From Pomphorhynchus laevis (taxonomy: Eukaryota > Acanthocephala > Palaeacanthocephala > Echinorhynchida > Pomphorhynchidae), in assembly GCA_012934845.2 (NCBI GenBank), contig WNNJ02002751.1, forward strand, positions 248,001-312,000: a DNA stretch of 64,000 nt. The letters run 5' to 3'. The notes beneath the pieces were generated by a model. It saw only the letters and a list, made by a program, of their open reading frames with translations, was not told where the DNA came from and made no database searches. The position numbers were made by a program, and so were the translations under genes. Positions 20,357-30,095 of the stretch are shown here, one piece after another (the first letter of the stretch is position 1; every line of letters starts with the position of its first letter).

Positions 20357-20530
20357 ATTCGACGACAACCAAGGACAACCTTCGACGACAACTAACGACA
20401 ACCATCGACAACCATCCGCTTGACAATTATCGACAACCATCGACAACCATCGACGACATCCGCTCGCTACTTACAACTAACGACTACATACAACTAACGC
20501 GAACTACTTACAACTAACGCCAACTACAAA
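20357..20530 (+). repeat. CGACAACC-type leader repeats
   Basis: Imperfect repeats of cgacaaccat and then acttacaactaacg fill this stretch. RLE-6 has the same type of repeats in its leader (59650-59735, reverse complement). Their position upstream of the first ORF in both suggests a promoter or leader function. Confidence 0.75.
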
Positions 20531-20643
20531 AAAATTTGGTTTCTAATAAACATACAAAATCAATAACCCAAAAACTGAAGACCTTAAAAAAATTTTGATT
20601 TCTAATAAACATACAGAATCAATAACCCAAAAACTGAAGAAGA
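20526..20643 (+). repeat. Two tandem ~59-bp leader units
   Basis: The unit from aaaaaaatttggtttctaat to aacccaaaaactgaaga is present twice with few differences. The second copy contains the 32-bp block shared with L2-A (20584-20615). Confidence 0.8.
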
Positions 20644-20815
20644 TCGTATTAAATTTGGTGTTGAATTAGCTACCCATTCAAGTTATATTCAAATTACAAT
20701 AAATAACATACAATTAATATTCACAATCAAGAACAGATCAAGAACATAGTTAAAGATCAAGAACAGAACAAGAAAGTGCATCCTGCAAAAACCCATCAGA
20801 CCCATAAGATCGACA

Positions 20816-23227
20816 ATGGACAGAACGGGTAACAATTTGATTCCATCATCAATTACGTCAGCTCACTCCGCCTCACACCCTACAAGTTCTAATGGCGAGT
20901 TCATTTCTCAAGTTAATTTTAATATGTGCCATATTTGTAGAGAGGTTCGCAACCGGAAGCGTATAACGCAATGTCACGCTTGCGGGAATTATTTTCACCT
21001 TTCCTGTGTTGGCCTTACAAAGAAGCAGTCCAAGACGATTCCCAAGTGGGTCTGTACGAGTTGCGTGTTTAATCTAACTGGACAAATTGCAACGTATTGC
21101 TCAGATACGTCGAAGTCCCTCGTTGGAGTGACTGCAGACCAGAGTGAACAAGACTCTCATAATGATGATATCTCGGCATTGGCAAAAGTTTGGTCTGCTC
21201 CGGTTCAAACGGTTGTTCGACTTCCATGGAGCACCCGTACACATGCTGCACTGTTATTCGCTGATGCGATTAAAGCGGTTCTTACAAGGAACAATATTGC
21301 TTCATGGGTTCGATTATTGAGTATGCCAAAGTTATGCTTTCACCTGACAGCAACCCAGCAAGACCGGTTACGTTCACGAGAGGCATCAAAAGCTATTAGC
21401 GAACATCTGAACATGTTCGCAAATTCCTGTATTACCGATCTCGCAGGTTCTTTAGCAGATAAGAGATACTCAAGGAGCACAAACAGGTGTGGCAAAGTAT
21501 CGGAGGTGATCACTATTGCTAGGAGAGGGAACTATGGTAAGGGAGTGCGGCGGCTGACGTCAAACGATCTTTGTGACGCTTCGCAGGAAGTGCGAGAACG
21601 ATTGGTTCAATTACACCCCCGTCAGAGTGTCCAAGGTGAGTTTCCGTTAATGTATCCGGATATTCAGCGATGCAGTGATATAAGTGACGCTGTACAAGTA
21701 GACCGAGACCTTGTGTGGAGAGCCATCCAGTCATTTCAACCGTCAACTTCACCAGGTTGCCTAGGGTGGCGTCCTGAACATTTGCAGGACATGATTGCAG
21801 CGGATTGTGGGGGCAGCTTATTGGAGAGGCTTACACAGCTTGTCAACCACTTATTGGCGGGGCTTGCCCCAACTGAGCTTGCGCCGTGGTTAGCTGGAGC
21901 AGCATTGATAGGAGTGCCTAAAATAGATGGAGGGGTTTGGCCAATTGCTTCGGGTGAGACGCTGCGTCGACTTTGCGCCAAATGTATCTGTATGAAGCTG
22001 AGAGGTAGCTTTGCACGGATTCTCCGCCCGACACAACTTGGTGTCTCGACTCCTAACGCCATTGAAACAATAATACACAAAGTACGAAGGATTCACACAT
22101 CGTATAGAAACCGACTTGATTGGGTTTGGGCCAAGATGGACCTGTCCAATGCATTCAATTGTGTCAACCGATCATCAATGCTAGACGAGGTGTTTGATCT
22201 CACCCCAGAGATTTACCCATGGGTTAGCTGGTGTTACGACAAGCCATCAAATCTAAGGTTTGGAAACATGGAACCTCTAATATCAGAGCAGGGAGTTCAA
22301 CAGGGCGATCCTTTGGGACCTTTTCTTTTCTCTCTAGCGATCCAGAAGGTGATTACCCAGCCCAATGATAGTGATGGAATCGAAGTTAACTGCTGGTACC
22401 TCGATGACGGCATCGTTGGAGGCAACCCTGAGGCTGTGGCTAATACCCTCAACAAACTAGAGAAGGCGTTCCACGTTTTGAACCTGAATTTAAATTGGGC
22501 AAAGACTGAAGTTACTGGTGATCCGGTAGCTGTTCGGAAGTGCATTTCGCTGTGCACAGAACGTCCATCTGCAAATATGACATGTAATTTTCATGTGCTT
22601 GGAACACCCATTGGTGACGATATTTTCGTAAACTCACACCTGCACGAGCAAGCTTTCCCCAAGCTAAAACAAGCAATCGACGCTGTTTCTTCGCTTCCAG
22701 ATCCGCAGATTGCATATTTGCTGTTGCGTCATTGTGTCGCCGGCCCAAAGATCAATCATTTCAACCGTACAATTCCACCCCTAGTAATGGAAAGTTTTTT
22801 ACACAGGTTTGACTAGGAAGTCATGCAAGCCTTTGAGCGAATAACAGCGACTCAATTAAATGAGTCCACTCGACAACAAGTTGCGCTCCCTCTAAACCTA
22901 GGAGGACTCGGTCTGCGAAGTGAAGAGAAGCACTCATTTTGCGCGTATATCTCTAGCATATTGTCGGTTGCACGGAATGGATCGCGCGACCCCAGAGAGT
23001 ACGTAGGTTATGATGACACTTTGAGTCGGATGGTCAGTATGTTACAAAATGAGTTTGAACCTCTTGCCAACACAAAACAATCACGAATGTCATTTATGAT
23101 CGATAAGAAGTCACATGAATGCTTGCTCGGTCAAGCGAACCAATTTTATAGAGCGCGACTACTCGCAATTGCAAGACCGCATGCAAGTGCCTGGATGCAA
23201 GTAACCCCTGTCAAATCCAACGAGTAG
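20816..23227 (+). pseudogene. PHD finger-reverse transcriptase ORF of RLE-2
   Basis: The ORF opens at the ATG at 20816. Residues 38-83 form a PHD finger with perfect C4HC3 spacing: C38, C41, C53, C56, H61, C64, C80, C83. Such fingers commonly bind histone H3 tails, so a chromatin-guided target is possible. The RT follows: SPGCLGWRPEHLQD (about residue 310), MDLSNAFNCVNR with motif A Asp442, GVQQGDPLGPFLFSL (motif B), and WYLDDGIVGG with Y528-D531 (motif C). A single in-frame TAG at 22814 splits the frame, which then continues in the same frame to 23227 (thumb region, LGGLGLRSEEKH). The RT itself is otherwise whole, and its catalytic Asps are kept. Confidence 0.85.
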
Positions 23228-23983
23228 ATCTAACGCCGCCACAATTTTGTATCCTCGTGCGTCTATGGTTGGGACTAGCCATTTTCCCAAAGAAACATCG
23301 GTGCGACCGTTGCCTTCGTTCATCGGATATTTATGGTCTGCACGCGCTCACATGTCAATACGGGGGACATCGAGGCCTTCGTCATGATGGCATTCGAGAT
23401 GTTTTATTCCATGCGGCGCAGAATGCTCGAATGCACTTCTCGCTAGAAACAGAGATTATTGCCTGATCCTCGTGAAAGACCAGCCGATATCTTGATACAT
23501 GGAGACCCCCCAGAAGCGGTGGATTTTGCAGTTACGCACCCACAACAGAGTGGTTTCCTGGCAGAAGCTGCTATTTCAGAAGGCTACGCAGCAGCGGCAT
23601 ATGCTGCCAATGTTAAGGATCGAAAATACCGAGCGCGTATGGAGGCCCATGGTTATGTGTTCACACCCGCTGTTGTTGAGGTGTTTGGAGGTTGGAATGT
23701 CAAGGGCGAACAATTAATTAGACGTATCGCTGGTAATGTTAGTAAAGTTCGGGGTATTCCCTATAGCGTAGCGGTTACCAAGTTGTTCCAACGTACCTCA
23801 GTGGCCCTTATGCGTGGTAACGCCCGCGCGCTATTGGCCTCACTTGGAATATCCTACTCGTCTAGTTCATGGGGACGCCCTCCGGTAACCCATGAACCGC
23901 TCGAACGATTTTTCGAAGAAAGCCAAGATGAGATGCAAAAGTCACAAAAACAAGGTAGCATCGAAGATATGGTTGACAAATAA
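23228..23983 (+). pseudogene. CCHC finger and restriction-like endonuclease region of RLE-2
   Basis: Frame 23257-23466 carries CDRCLRSSDIYGLHALTCQ (C-x2-C-x8-H-x4-C), followed by RHDGIRDVLF. Frame 23459-23983 carries ERPADILI, then VDFAVTHP and KDRKYRARMEAHG. I read RPAD...D...K as the PD-(D/E)XK catalytic set used by R2-like LINEs to nick the target. The C-terminus (VVEVFGGWNVKG...) is a conserved helical tail. Two frameshifts (between 23227 and 23257, and near 23460) interrupt this copy. The last codons are 45 bp from the USP start. Confidence 0.8.
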
Positions 23984-24028
23984 CTGAGCACCTTTAAAGA
24001 AAAACTTACTGACAGGGAAGATAATAAG

Positions 24029-26014
24029 ATGATCCATCTGACCACTGACGTATTCCTGACAGCAGAAGAACTCGAAAACGTTAATGAATCTTCCATTCCA
24101 TCCAAAAAACAACAGCAGGAAGGTCTCAATCAGGGTTACAGCGAAGGTTCGCCTCTTAATATGGCGAAATGTGTCGATGACCTGACAATCTCTCATCCGT
24201 CTCCAAACCACTTAGTCTTAACGGAGGAATTTTATTCACGAAATAATGGCCATTACAGCGACGCAGAAAGCCAACACGCGCCATCCAAACGAATTGTATC
24301 GCAAAGTCATTCTCGTCCAATCGGTTTCCCCAATATAGGCAACAGTTGTTTTTTGAACGCTATCCTGAGGTCCCTCTTTTGCCTCGATATGTTCATGATC
24401 CATGTTCGCACACAACACGCTTTCAGCGAGATTCTTAATTGCATTAGGAAAAAATGGGAATCAATTGACAATCAACCATTTGGCGTAACACGATTCACAG
24501 TCAAAGCAATCAGAAAACGAAATCGGCAATATCGTACGGTTACGCACCCGCCTACTGACATTGAAAACCGCGTCGTTACATTTTTGGGACATATGAATTG
24601 CCTCGCCGACATATTAGAACATGCAAATAGTAAACAGGGCACAGTCAAGAGAGCCCTACGGGGTATACTGGACCTGACCCCACTCGAGAAACTTAGACAA
24701 CATGACGCACACGAGATGTTGCTCTCTATTTTTGACCTACTACCCGGTTGCGATGACCTCTTCTCGTTTACGGTGTGTAATACCCTACGATGCACTCACT
24801 GTGACGCAGTGACTCGATCAGAAGACGTGAGTTTCGATCTCTGTCTTGGTACCAGATTGGGCGGGGCTATGAAAGTCAAAGACGCTAACTCAATCCCACA
24901 GCCACGGCCCGAATGGAAAACTGACTATCCAGATGAGTGCGATCTAAATGCCTGTGTGCAAAATAGGTTTGGTGATGAGATGGTTGACGGTTTCTTGTGC
25001 ATCCATTGCGGGAAGTATGGTGTAAAGATCAGCCGAAAAATTAACTCACTTCCGTCAATGTTGATAATCTCCTTGCTGCGCTTCGGAATCGAGCCATGTC
25101 CTTACTCGAATGTGTTTGACGCAAGTACTCGGGACTGCAGCCGTGACATTGTTACTTCAAAGCTCATGACAAAGGTAGCTATTCCAGAACATCTAAATAT
25201 GTATGATTATTGCGTACAACCCTCGTTACCCACTGAATATATACTCCACGCGATAGTCAGCCACGAGGGGTTCTGTCCGAAGTTTGGTCACTACATCTGT
25301 GATGCCAGGCTGCAAGTGCCCTGTGCACAGATACCACACGGATCTAAGAACAACGACCCCGTCATTCGTTGGTTTACTTTTAACGATGACGTTGTGGACC
25401 GGTACAAAGACTTTAGCAAGTTACTACAGAATCGGCAAAGGTCCGCATACATCTTGTTTTATCAAAGAAGTGATAAAGCCGCAAACAAAAATATGTGCAA
25501 TGTAGAGATGCACTTGACGAATAAATACAGGGATCTTTGTAAGAGTCAAGTTTACTCAGAACAAACGAGCGGCGTGATGTTTTGCCCCCAGGCCGAAAAG
25601 AGCAAAAACAGGAAGGGGTCAGGCGAGAAGCAGAGCGAAGCCCCCGACGAAAAGACGATGATGACGGGGACTGAAGAAAGAAGTGACGTCCGCTCGGCGG
25701 CGACTGGCAGCAGTAAAGCGCGAAAAGGATCCAAGCGGAAATCCAAATCAGACAGAAAGCGATCAAAGAAAGTGGGGAGGAAAGATAATATGAACGGAAA
25801 ATCGGCGTCGAGTGAAAAGAACGACATAAAACGTAAGAAGAAGATAATCGAATCGGAACAACCGAAAAAGGATGCGAAAGTCGAGACAGTGAATGGTAAG
25901 AAAAGCAGCTTCGGTAATCCCATCGAAAAGACAAAAAAGAAGGAGGAAGTCATGAAGCCGCTCACAATGGCGGACAATGAAGAGACTGAAACAATAGAGG
26001 GTGCAAAGCATTAA
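24029..26014 (+). CDS. Ubiquitin-specific protease (C19) carried by the retrotransposon
   Basis: This intact 661-aa intronless ORF should remove ubiquitin from proteins. Cys box: GFPNIGNSCFLNAILRSLF with catalytic Cys107. QQD-like box: LRQHDAHEML. Zinc-ribbon cysteines: C255/C258 (CTHC) and C324/C327 (CIHC). His box: SHEGFCPKFGHYICDAR with His421, then WFTFNDDVVDRY with the acidic residue at about 453-454, then SAYILFYQR. All catalytic elements are present, so activity is likely. An insert of about 60 residues follows the Cys box. The last about 150 residues are Lys/Ser/Arg-rich and look like a nuclear-localisation tail. The first 95 residues match nothing I recognise. A host USP retrocopy is the alternative origin, but its position inside the element borders is firm. 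Confidence 0.93.
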   Translation: MIHLTTDVFLTAEELENVNESSIPSKKQQQEGLNQGYSEGSPLNMAKCVDDLTISHPSPNHLVLTEEFYSRNNGHYSDAESQHAPSKRIVSQSHSRPIGFPNIGNSCFLNAILRSLFCLDMFMIHVRTQHAFSEILNCIRKKWESIDNQPFGVTRFTVKAIRKRNRQYRTVTHPPTDIENRVVTFLGHMNCLADILEHANSKQGTVKRALRGILDLTPLEKLRQHDAHEMLLSIFDLLPGCDDLFSFTVCNTLRCTHCDAVTRSEDVSFDLCLGTRLGGAMKVKDANSIPQPRPEWKTDYPDECDLNACVQNRFGDEMVDGFLCIHCGKYGVKISRKINSLPSMLIISLLRFGIEPCPYSNVFDASTRDCSRDIVTSKLMTKVAIPEHLNMYDYCVQPSLPTEYILHAIVSHEGFCPKFGHYICDARLQVPCAQIPHGSKNNDPVIRWFTFNDDVVDRYKDFSKLLQNRQRSAYILFYQRSDKAANKNMCNVEMHLTNKYRDLCKSQVYSEQTSGVMFCPQAEKSKNRKGSGEKQSEAPDEKTMMTGTEERSDVRSAATGSSKARKGSKRKSKSDRKRSKKVGRKDNMNGKSASSEKNDIKRKKKIIESEQPKKDAKVETVNGKKSSFGNPIEKTKKKEEVMKPLTMADNEETETIEGAKH

Positions 26015-26118
26015 CAGTTGTAACACTTCAATTGCAGAATTGAAGATGAATTTAAGAAAAGAGAATTTATTTCTGTTTTTGACTGAACTATCTTTTTCTT
26101 CATTTATGTTTTTGTATT

Positions 26119-26146
26119 AATAAAATCTTTTATAATTGAAAAAAAA
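26119..26146 (+). terminator. Polyadenylation signal and A tail of RLE-2
   Basis: AATAAA at 26119-26124 is followed 14 bp later by eight A's (26139-26146), which abut the right target-site duplication. Confidence 0.85.
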
Positions 26147-26158
26147 GTTAAATACACA
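26147..26158 (+). repeat. Target-site duplication, right (gttaaatacaca)
   Basis: Identical to 20274-20285. Naiad sequence (tatatcatcaatatatc) continues immediately after it. Confidence 0.9.
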
Positions 26159-26930
26159 TATATCATCAATATATCAAAACATATATTTCATATCTTTATA
26201 TAATTTAGATTTATTGTTTAAACAGTTACGAACAAATTCATATTCTATAAAGCTTAAAAACAAGTCAGCTATAATTGGGCTATTATTACCACCCATTGGA
26301 ACACCTTTTACTTGTCTAAATATAGATGTCCCTACTTTTAAATAATTTTGATTTATCAAAATATTTAAGGATTCTATTAATTCAATTTTATCCATATATT
26401 TATATTTATTTGATGGTTTAATTTTTGTTAGATAGGCGTTATAATTATTATAACATATATATGTATATCTTTTACCGAATATAAGATTAATTAATTTTAC
26501 TAACGCTTCTTTAATATTTACTAAATCTAGATTTGTATAAAGCGTACTAAAATCGTATGTATTTATATTTTGAAAATTTATTCCTTTTGTCTGTTTTAAA
26601 AATTCTTTTGTAGAATTAATACTGAAATAGTGTTTTATACCAGTATTAATTTCGATTACCTTGCAATATTTTTGAAAGTGTCTTTAATTGCTTTAAGTAT
26701 TTTATTCATATAGACAGAAAGTGGTTTTAATGTACATTTAAACGCACTACATATGAACCTAGGTTTTATTGGATTTTTATGTAATTTTGGATTCCAATAT
26801 AATATAGGTATAGTTTTATTATCTGATTCAACCTTTATACCCTTTTTATCCATTATAGAACAGTGACTTGTAATAATTGTTTCTAAATTTAAATCACTAC
26901 ATTCATATGTTGTGTTTTTAAAATTTAAAG
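26147..26930 (-). mobile_element. Naiad fragment (Naiad-5), main part
   Basis: Minus-strand Naiad RT: QVKGVPMGGNNSP (motif B) in 26395-26174, and IPILYWNPKLHKNPIKPRFICSAF with CTLKPLSVYMNKIL in 26853-26656. About 90% identical to Naiad-2 by eye. It is truncated at the 5' side near 26930. It is the target into which RLE-2 inserted, so it is older than RLE-2. Confidence 0.85.
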
Positions 26931-27057
26931 CACATCATTAAAACTAGATTTAATAGATAGTTTTACAATACATTATAAAACTAGATTTATTTTACATTTA
27001 AAACTAGATCTAATAAGATAATATCAGATAGGTATACTCAATTGCCTGATATAAACT

Positions 27058-27450
27058 AATTAAATCAGCTAACTGAGTCTACGTATTGTTATATAATTAT
27101 AAAATAAACAAAACATAATAATGCTAAATCAAAATTTAATAATTAAATAATAAAATTAATAATTGTTTTTAGATTTTCTATAATTTTAATCAAGTTAAAA
27201 AATAAAAATAAAAAAAAAAATAAAATTTAAAATAAACGTCATTTTTATGAATTGACTAATAAATAACAGACGTTGTATCAGAATAAGAATTAGAGGTCAT
27301 CAGGAGGAACTGCTATGCTATCAGGTTTCGGCCTCTAACTCCTCTACCCAACATAGCAGCGGGGCCAAATACATACTAATGATGTATTTCCTCTGAAATA
27401 ACTATCTAGTATCTTATTATAATGCAAAGTATATTATTTATTATTCATCC
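27058..27450 (-). mobile_element. Naiad 3' tail (Naiad-6), head-to-tail with Naiad-5
   Basis: This is the reverse complement of the Naiad 3' UTR, from gctgatttaatt at 27058 to the ttatggatgaataataa coding end near 27440. It stands upstream (in element orientation) of Naiad-5, repeating the tandem layout of Naiad-1/-2. The intervening 26931-27057 has repeated aaactagattta-type motifs of unknown origin. Confidence 0.8.
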
Positions 27451-28373
27451 ATAAAAATATAATATAATAACATCCATAAAAAATATAATTTAAAAGTATA
27501 ATATAATTTAAAGTATATAAATATAATTATAGCGTAGATTTAATTACAATTTTTTGAATTTACATTTTTTAATCGTGTGTTAGTAAAAAGTGCTCGAAAT
27601 ATCTAAACGGTCTGGTGCTATGATATTAATTAGAAACAACATAGATGAGCAGATTACATGAAAGAAATGCGATTTTATGTTATCACTATCGCCGAACCAA
27701 CACGTGTATAAACTCAAAAGCGAAAAGACAGATTCCTGTGATTACATGCAAATATAGACATGTGTAAAAAAGAACATTAAAGAATTATTGAAGCTGGATC
27801 AAAGAAAATAATTTTTTATTGATATTTTGCTAAATTATTCAGTTAGCATCTTCAAGAACGTAATTTTCTTTATTTTCAGAGGTTAGCAAAATATCAAATA
27901 ATATTTTTCCTTTCTTTGATCCAGCTCCAATAATTTTTTATCAATAATTGATCATTATCGACCATTTACAAAACTTCAAATGTATTTATAATAAAAAAGA
28001 TTCATTAGATCCATTTTTTGATCCATTTGTTAATTTGTTATTCTGGAGCAGAATCAATAAAACACGATTGCTAGCTGCTGCAATAAAAAGCGCGATCTGA
28101 AAGAACAAATGTTTTTTTTTCTACTGATGCTTCTATCTCTTTGTAAAAATAAATTTGTTTTCTGATAGTAGTTCCTAAATTTAAGAATAACTCTTAAATT
28201 CCAGATGATTTTTTTTATCTGGAATAAATTTTTTTAAATATAACGAACGAGCTGCAAGTCAATAACAGAACGAACTGCTATTAATTATATATCTATCAAC
28301 AACAATTTCTTGACAAGAAAAATAAATAATATGAAATTATTTTCCTGTCAACCACTGGAACGGGTGTCGGGTT
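27451..28373. other. AT-rich intergenic region with a foldback
   Basis: No gene is visible. It contains the foldback described at 27783-27935. The rest is AT-rich without clear repeats. Confidence 0.6.
27783..27935. repeat. Foldback (MITE-like) inverted repeat
   Basis: Left arm 27783-27833 and right arm 27893-27935 are inverted copies (gctggatcaaagaaa ... tttctttgatccagc; gatattttgctaa ... ttagcaaaatatc) around a loop of about 59 bp. This is probably a small non-autonomous DNA element or hairpin. No target duplication could be defined. Confidence 0.65.
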
Positions 28374-28994
28374 GTGGATGTAGTTCACGAACCAAACTAC
28401 TCCATACATCGCGATCATGGGCGACATACCAGAGTTCTCTTTCAGGTAGCCCAATTCGGTCTTCGTCCAGTTTCGAGATTTGATATATCAACCTGTACCG
28501 TGGTCTACATCGAGGTCTCTTTCCAGAGAGTTTGTCCTGGAAACCTCAGAGGAAGGCGATCCCTAGACATCCTCGGAACATGTCCTAGCCACTTAAACTG
28601 ATGTTCTTCGATGTGGAGAAGCAGCGACTTTACTCCGAGTCCATTCCGGATGACCGAATTCCTAACCTTATCTCTAAGGCTAAGACCGACTATACCGCAA
28701 AGTAACCTCATTTCGGTCACCTGTATCCTAAACATAATCCTTTCGGTCATAACCCAAAGCTCGTGACCATAAATTAAAATAGGATTGAAGATTGCATGGT
28801 AAACCGAAGGCCTTGCCCGAAAACTCAATTCCCTCTTCACTACGACATACCTTTACAAAGAACGCATTGCTGCGTGAGTGCTCAAATCCGCTTCTCAATC
28901 TCCTTGGTGTTCCTGCCGTCCCTCGAGAACAATACCACAAGATACTTGAAATCAGCCATATCAGGAAGAATCTTTTATTATGATAATCTATCAT
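28374..28994 (-). mobile_element. RTE-like LINE, 3' fragment (RTE-1)
   Basis: The minus-strand frame 28840-28505 encodes the C-terminal domain of an RTE-like RT: VYHAIFNPILIYGHELWVMTERI, EMRLLCGIVGLSLRDKVRN, and LLLHIEEHQFKWLGHVPRMSRDRLP. These boxes are widespread in animal RTE-type elements. Frames 28994-28728 hold the preceding part (SGFEHSRSNAFFVK) with a shift. RTE-2 at 41950-44015 is the same family. The catalytic RT core is missing. Confidence 0.8.
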
Positions 28995-29378
28995 TTATCA
29001 TAATTGTCGTTTTCCAAGTGTCAAAAGAAGGTATTACATAGAGAACAAGCTGCAAGTCAATAACTTGCAGCTCGTGCAAGCCACAGATCCACACACACAA
29101 TGATCTGTTTTGCAGCTATAATTACTGCTGATTATAATTACCTTCTATTCTTATAGTGATCTCGAAATACGTTGTGTCTTTTATTTCAAAACAGTTAATG
29201 CATCTTTTATCTCGGCAGGGTGTGTATTTTGAACTGTGTTCTTTACTGTTTCTAGTTTTAATGTTGAATTAAAAAATAAACTCTAAAGCGACAATACAGA
29301 TTTCTATGTGATCACATGCAAAAATCGACAAGTATAAATTCATTATCAAGCTCATCGGGTAGTAGTTAAGAACATTAT
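28995..29378. other. Intergenic sequence downstream of the LIM gene
   Basis: No coding sequence or repeat is recognised. The motif gagctgcaagtcaataac occurs near 28248-28265 and a close form near 29044-29062, hinting at a short repeat that brackets RTE-1. Confidence 0.5.
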
Positions 29379-29384
29379 TTTATT
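29379..29384 (-). terminator. Likely polyadenylation signal of the LIM gene
   Basis: The plus strand reads tttatt, that is AATAAA on the minus strand, about 120 bp downstream of the LIM stop codon. Nothing competes with it nearby. Confidence 0.5.
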
Positions 29385-29504
29385 TCGGCACAAATCAACT
29401 TAGCAATCTATATTAAAACTAAAGTAAAATCATAAAAATGAGTGAAACAATTGTGCTAACGATACACTGCTAATATTTTTCTGCCATTGCGCTACTGCAA
29501 TAAG

Positions 29505-30095
29505 TTACGAACTACAAGCTGGACACTGTATCGTCCCCTTGTCGTCAACTTCCATAAATTTACCGTCGGCTATCTTCTTTTCACATTTAGAGCAGCAGAA
29601 ACAGTCTACATGCCAATATCTTTCATCACTGATCATATATTGTCCTTCAACGGAAAGTTTCTTATTACACCGATGGCACACGTGATTAAAGCTTTTCTCC
29701 GTGCAATCTTTGCATTCCGGTTTACACAAGCCATCCTTATTAAGGAGACAAAGTTTGAACGGTACTTTGCTTTCAATCGGTTTGCCGCAGCTTTTGCAAA
29801 CAAAACATTTCCGATGAAAAATCTTATTGTCATATACTACACTTTCTTCAACGCTAACTGACTTTCCGCAAGTTGAACAGTAACGGCTCGGCATCTCCTT
29901 CATTCGACAATCTTGGCATACATTGACAGAATTTCCATTTCTCGTTGCAGGAAAGAACTTACCTTCAATGGGTTTTTTGCATTCAGCGCAAACAAAACAT
30001 TCTCTGTGATAGTATTTTCCACCTGTTTCAGTCAGAGTTTGACCTCCTTCGATTTTCTTCTTGCAATGTTCACAAATCTTTTCTGAGGGTGCCAT
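29505..30095 (-). CDS. Three-LIM-domain protein
   Basis: This intact 196-aa single-exon ORF consists almost entirely of three LIM domains, each a pair of zinc fingers that bind protein partners, often in actin or transcription complexes. LIM1 runs about residues 8-63 (CEHCKKKI...YYHRECFVCAEC...VCQDC). LIM2 runs about 72-130 (YCSTCGKSV...FHRKCFVCKSC...CKDC). LIM3 runs about 138-195 (VCHRCNKKL...WHVDCFCCSKC...CPAC). All zinc ligands appear to be kept. There is no homeodomain, kinase, PDZ or other domain. The start MAPSEKICEHC leaves seven residues before LIM1, which is natural. It is the only clear host-type gene in the window. It could be a compact LIM-only gene or an intronless retrocopy that kept its frame. 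Confidence 0.92.
   Translation of the reverse strand: MAPSEKICEHCKKKIEGGQTLTETGGKYYHRECFVCAECKKPIEGKFFPATRNGNSVNVCQDCRMKEMPSRYCSTCGKSVSVEESVVYDNKIFHRKCFVCKSCGKPIESKVPFKLCLLNKDGLCKPECKDCTEKSFNHVCHRCNKKLSVEGQYMISDERYWHVDCFCCSKCEKKIADGKFMEVDDKGTIQCPACSS

Larger units (their letters stand above)
20286..26146 (+). mobile_element. RLE-type LINE with PHD finger and ubiquitin-specific protease (RLE-2)
   Basis: This 5.86-kb unit is delimited by a 12-bp target-site duplication and ends with AATAAA (26119) and eight A's. In order it holds a 530-bp repeat-rich leader, a PHD finger, RT, CCHC finger and RLE-like region (20816-23983, a few breaks), then a second long ORF for a USP (24029-26014, intact), then a 130-bp 3' UTR. 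The TSD and A tail are standard marks of target-primed reverse transcription. Because the USP lies inside them it was copied with the RT. Either this is a cargo-bearing family, or this copy transduced or captured a host USP mRNA. The short 45-bp spacing between the two ORFs favours an established two-ORF design. Confidence 0.85.

Noticed and set aside
24029-26014. The USP as an ordinary host gene next to a retrotransposon
   Set aside because: It lies inside the 12-bp target-site duplication and ends at the same A tail as the RT unit, and Naiad sequence continues on both sides. A host origin before capture remains possible.
25413-26026. Minus-strand ORFs opposite the USP C-terminus
   Set aside because: They mirror the Lys-rich tail codons (giving Phe/Ser/Leu-rich peptides) and show no domain.
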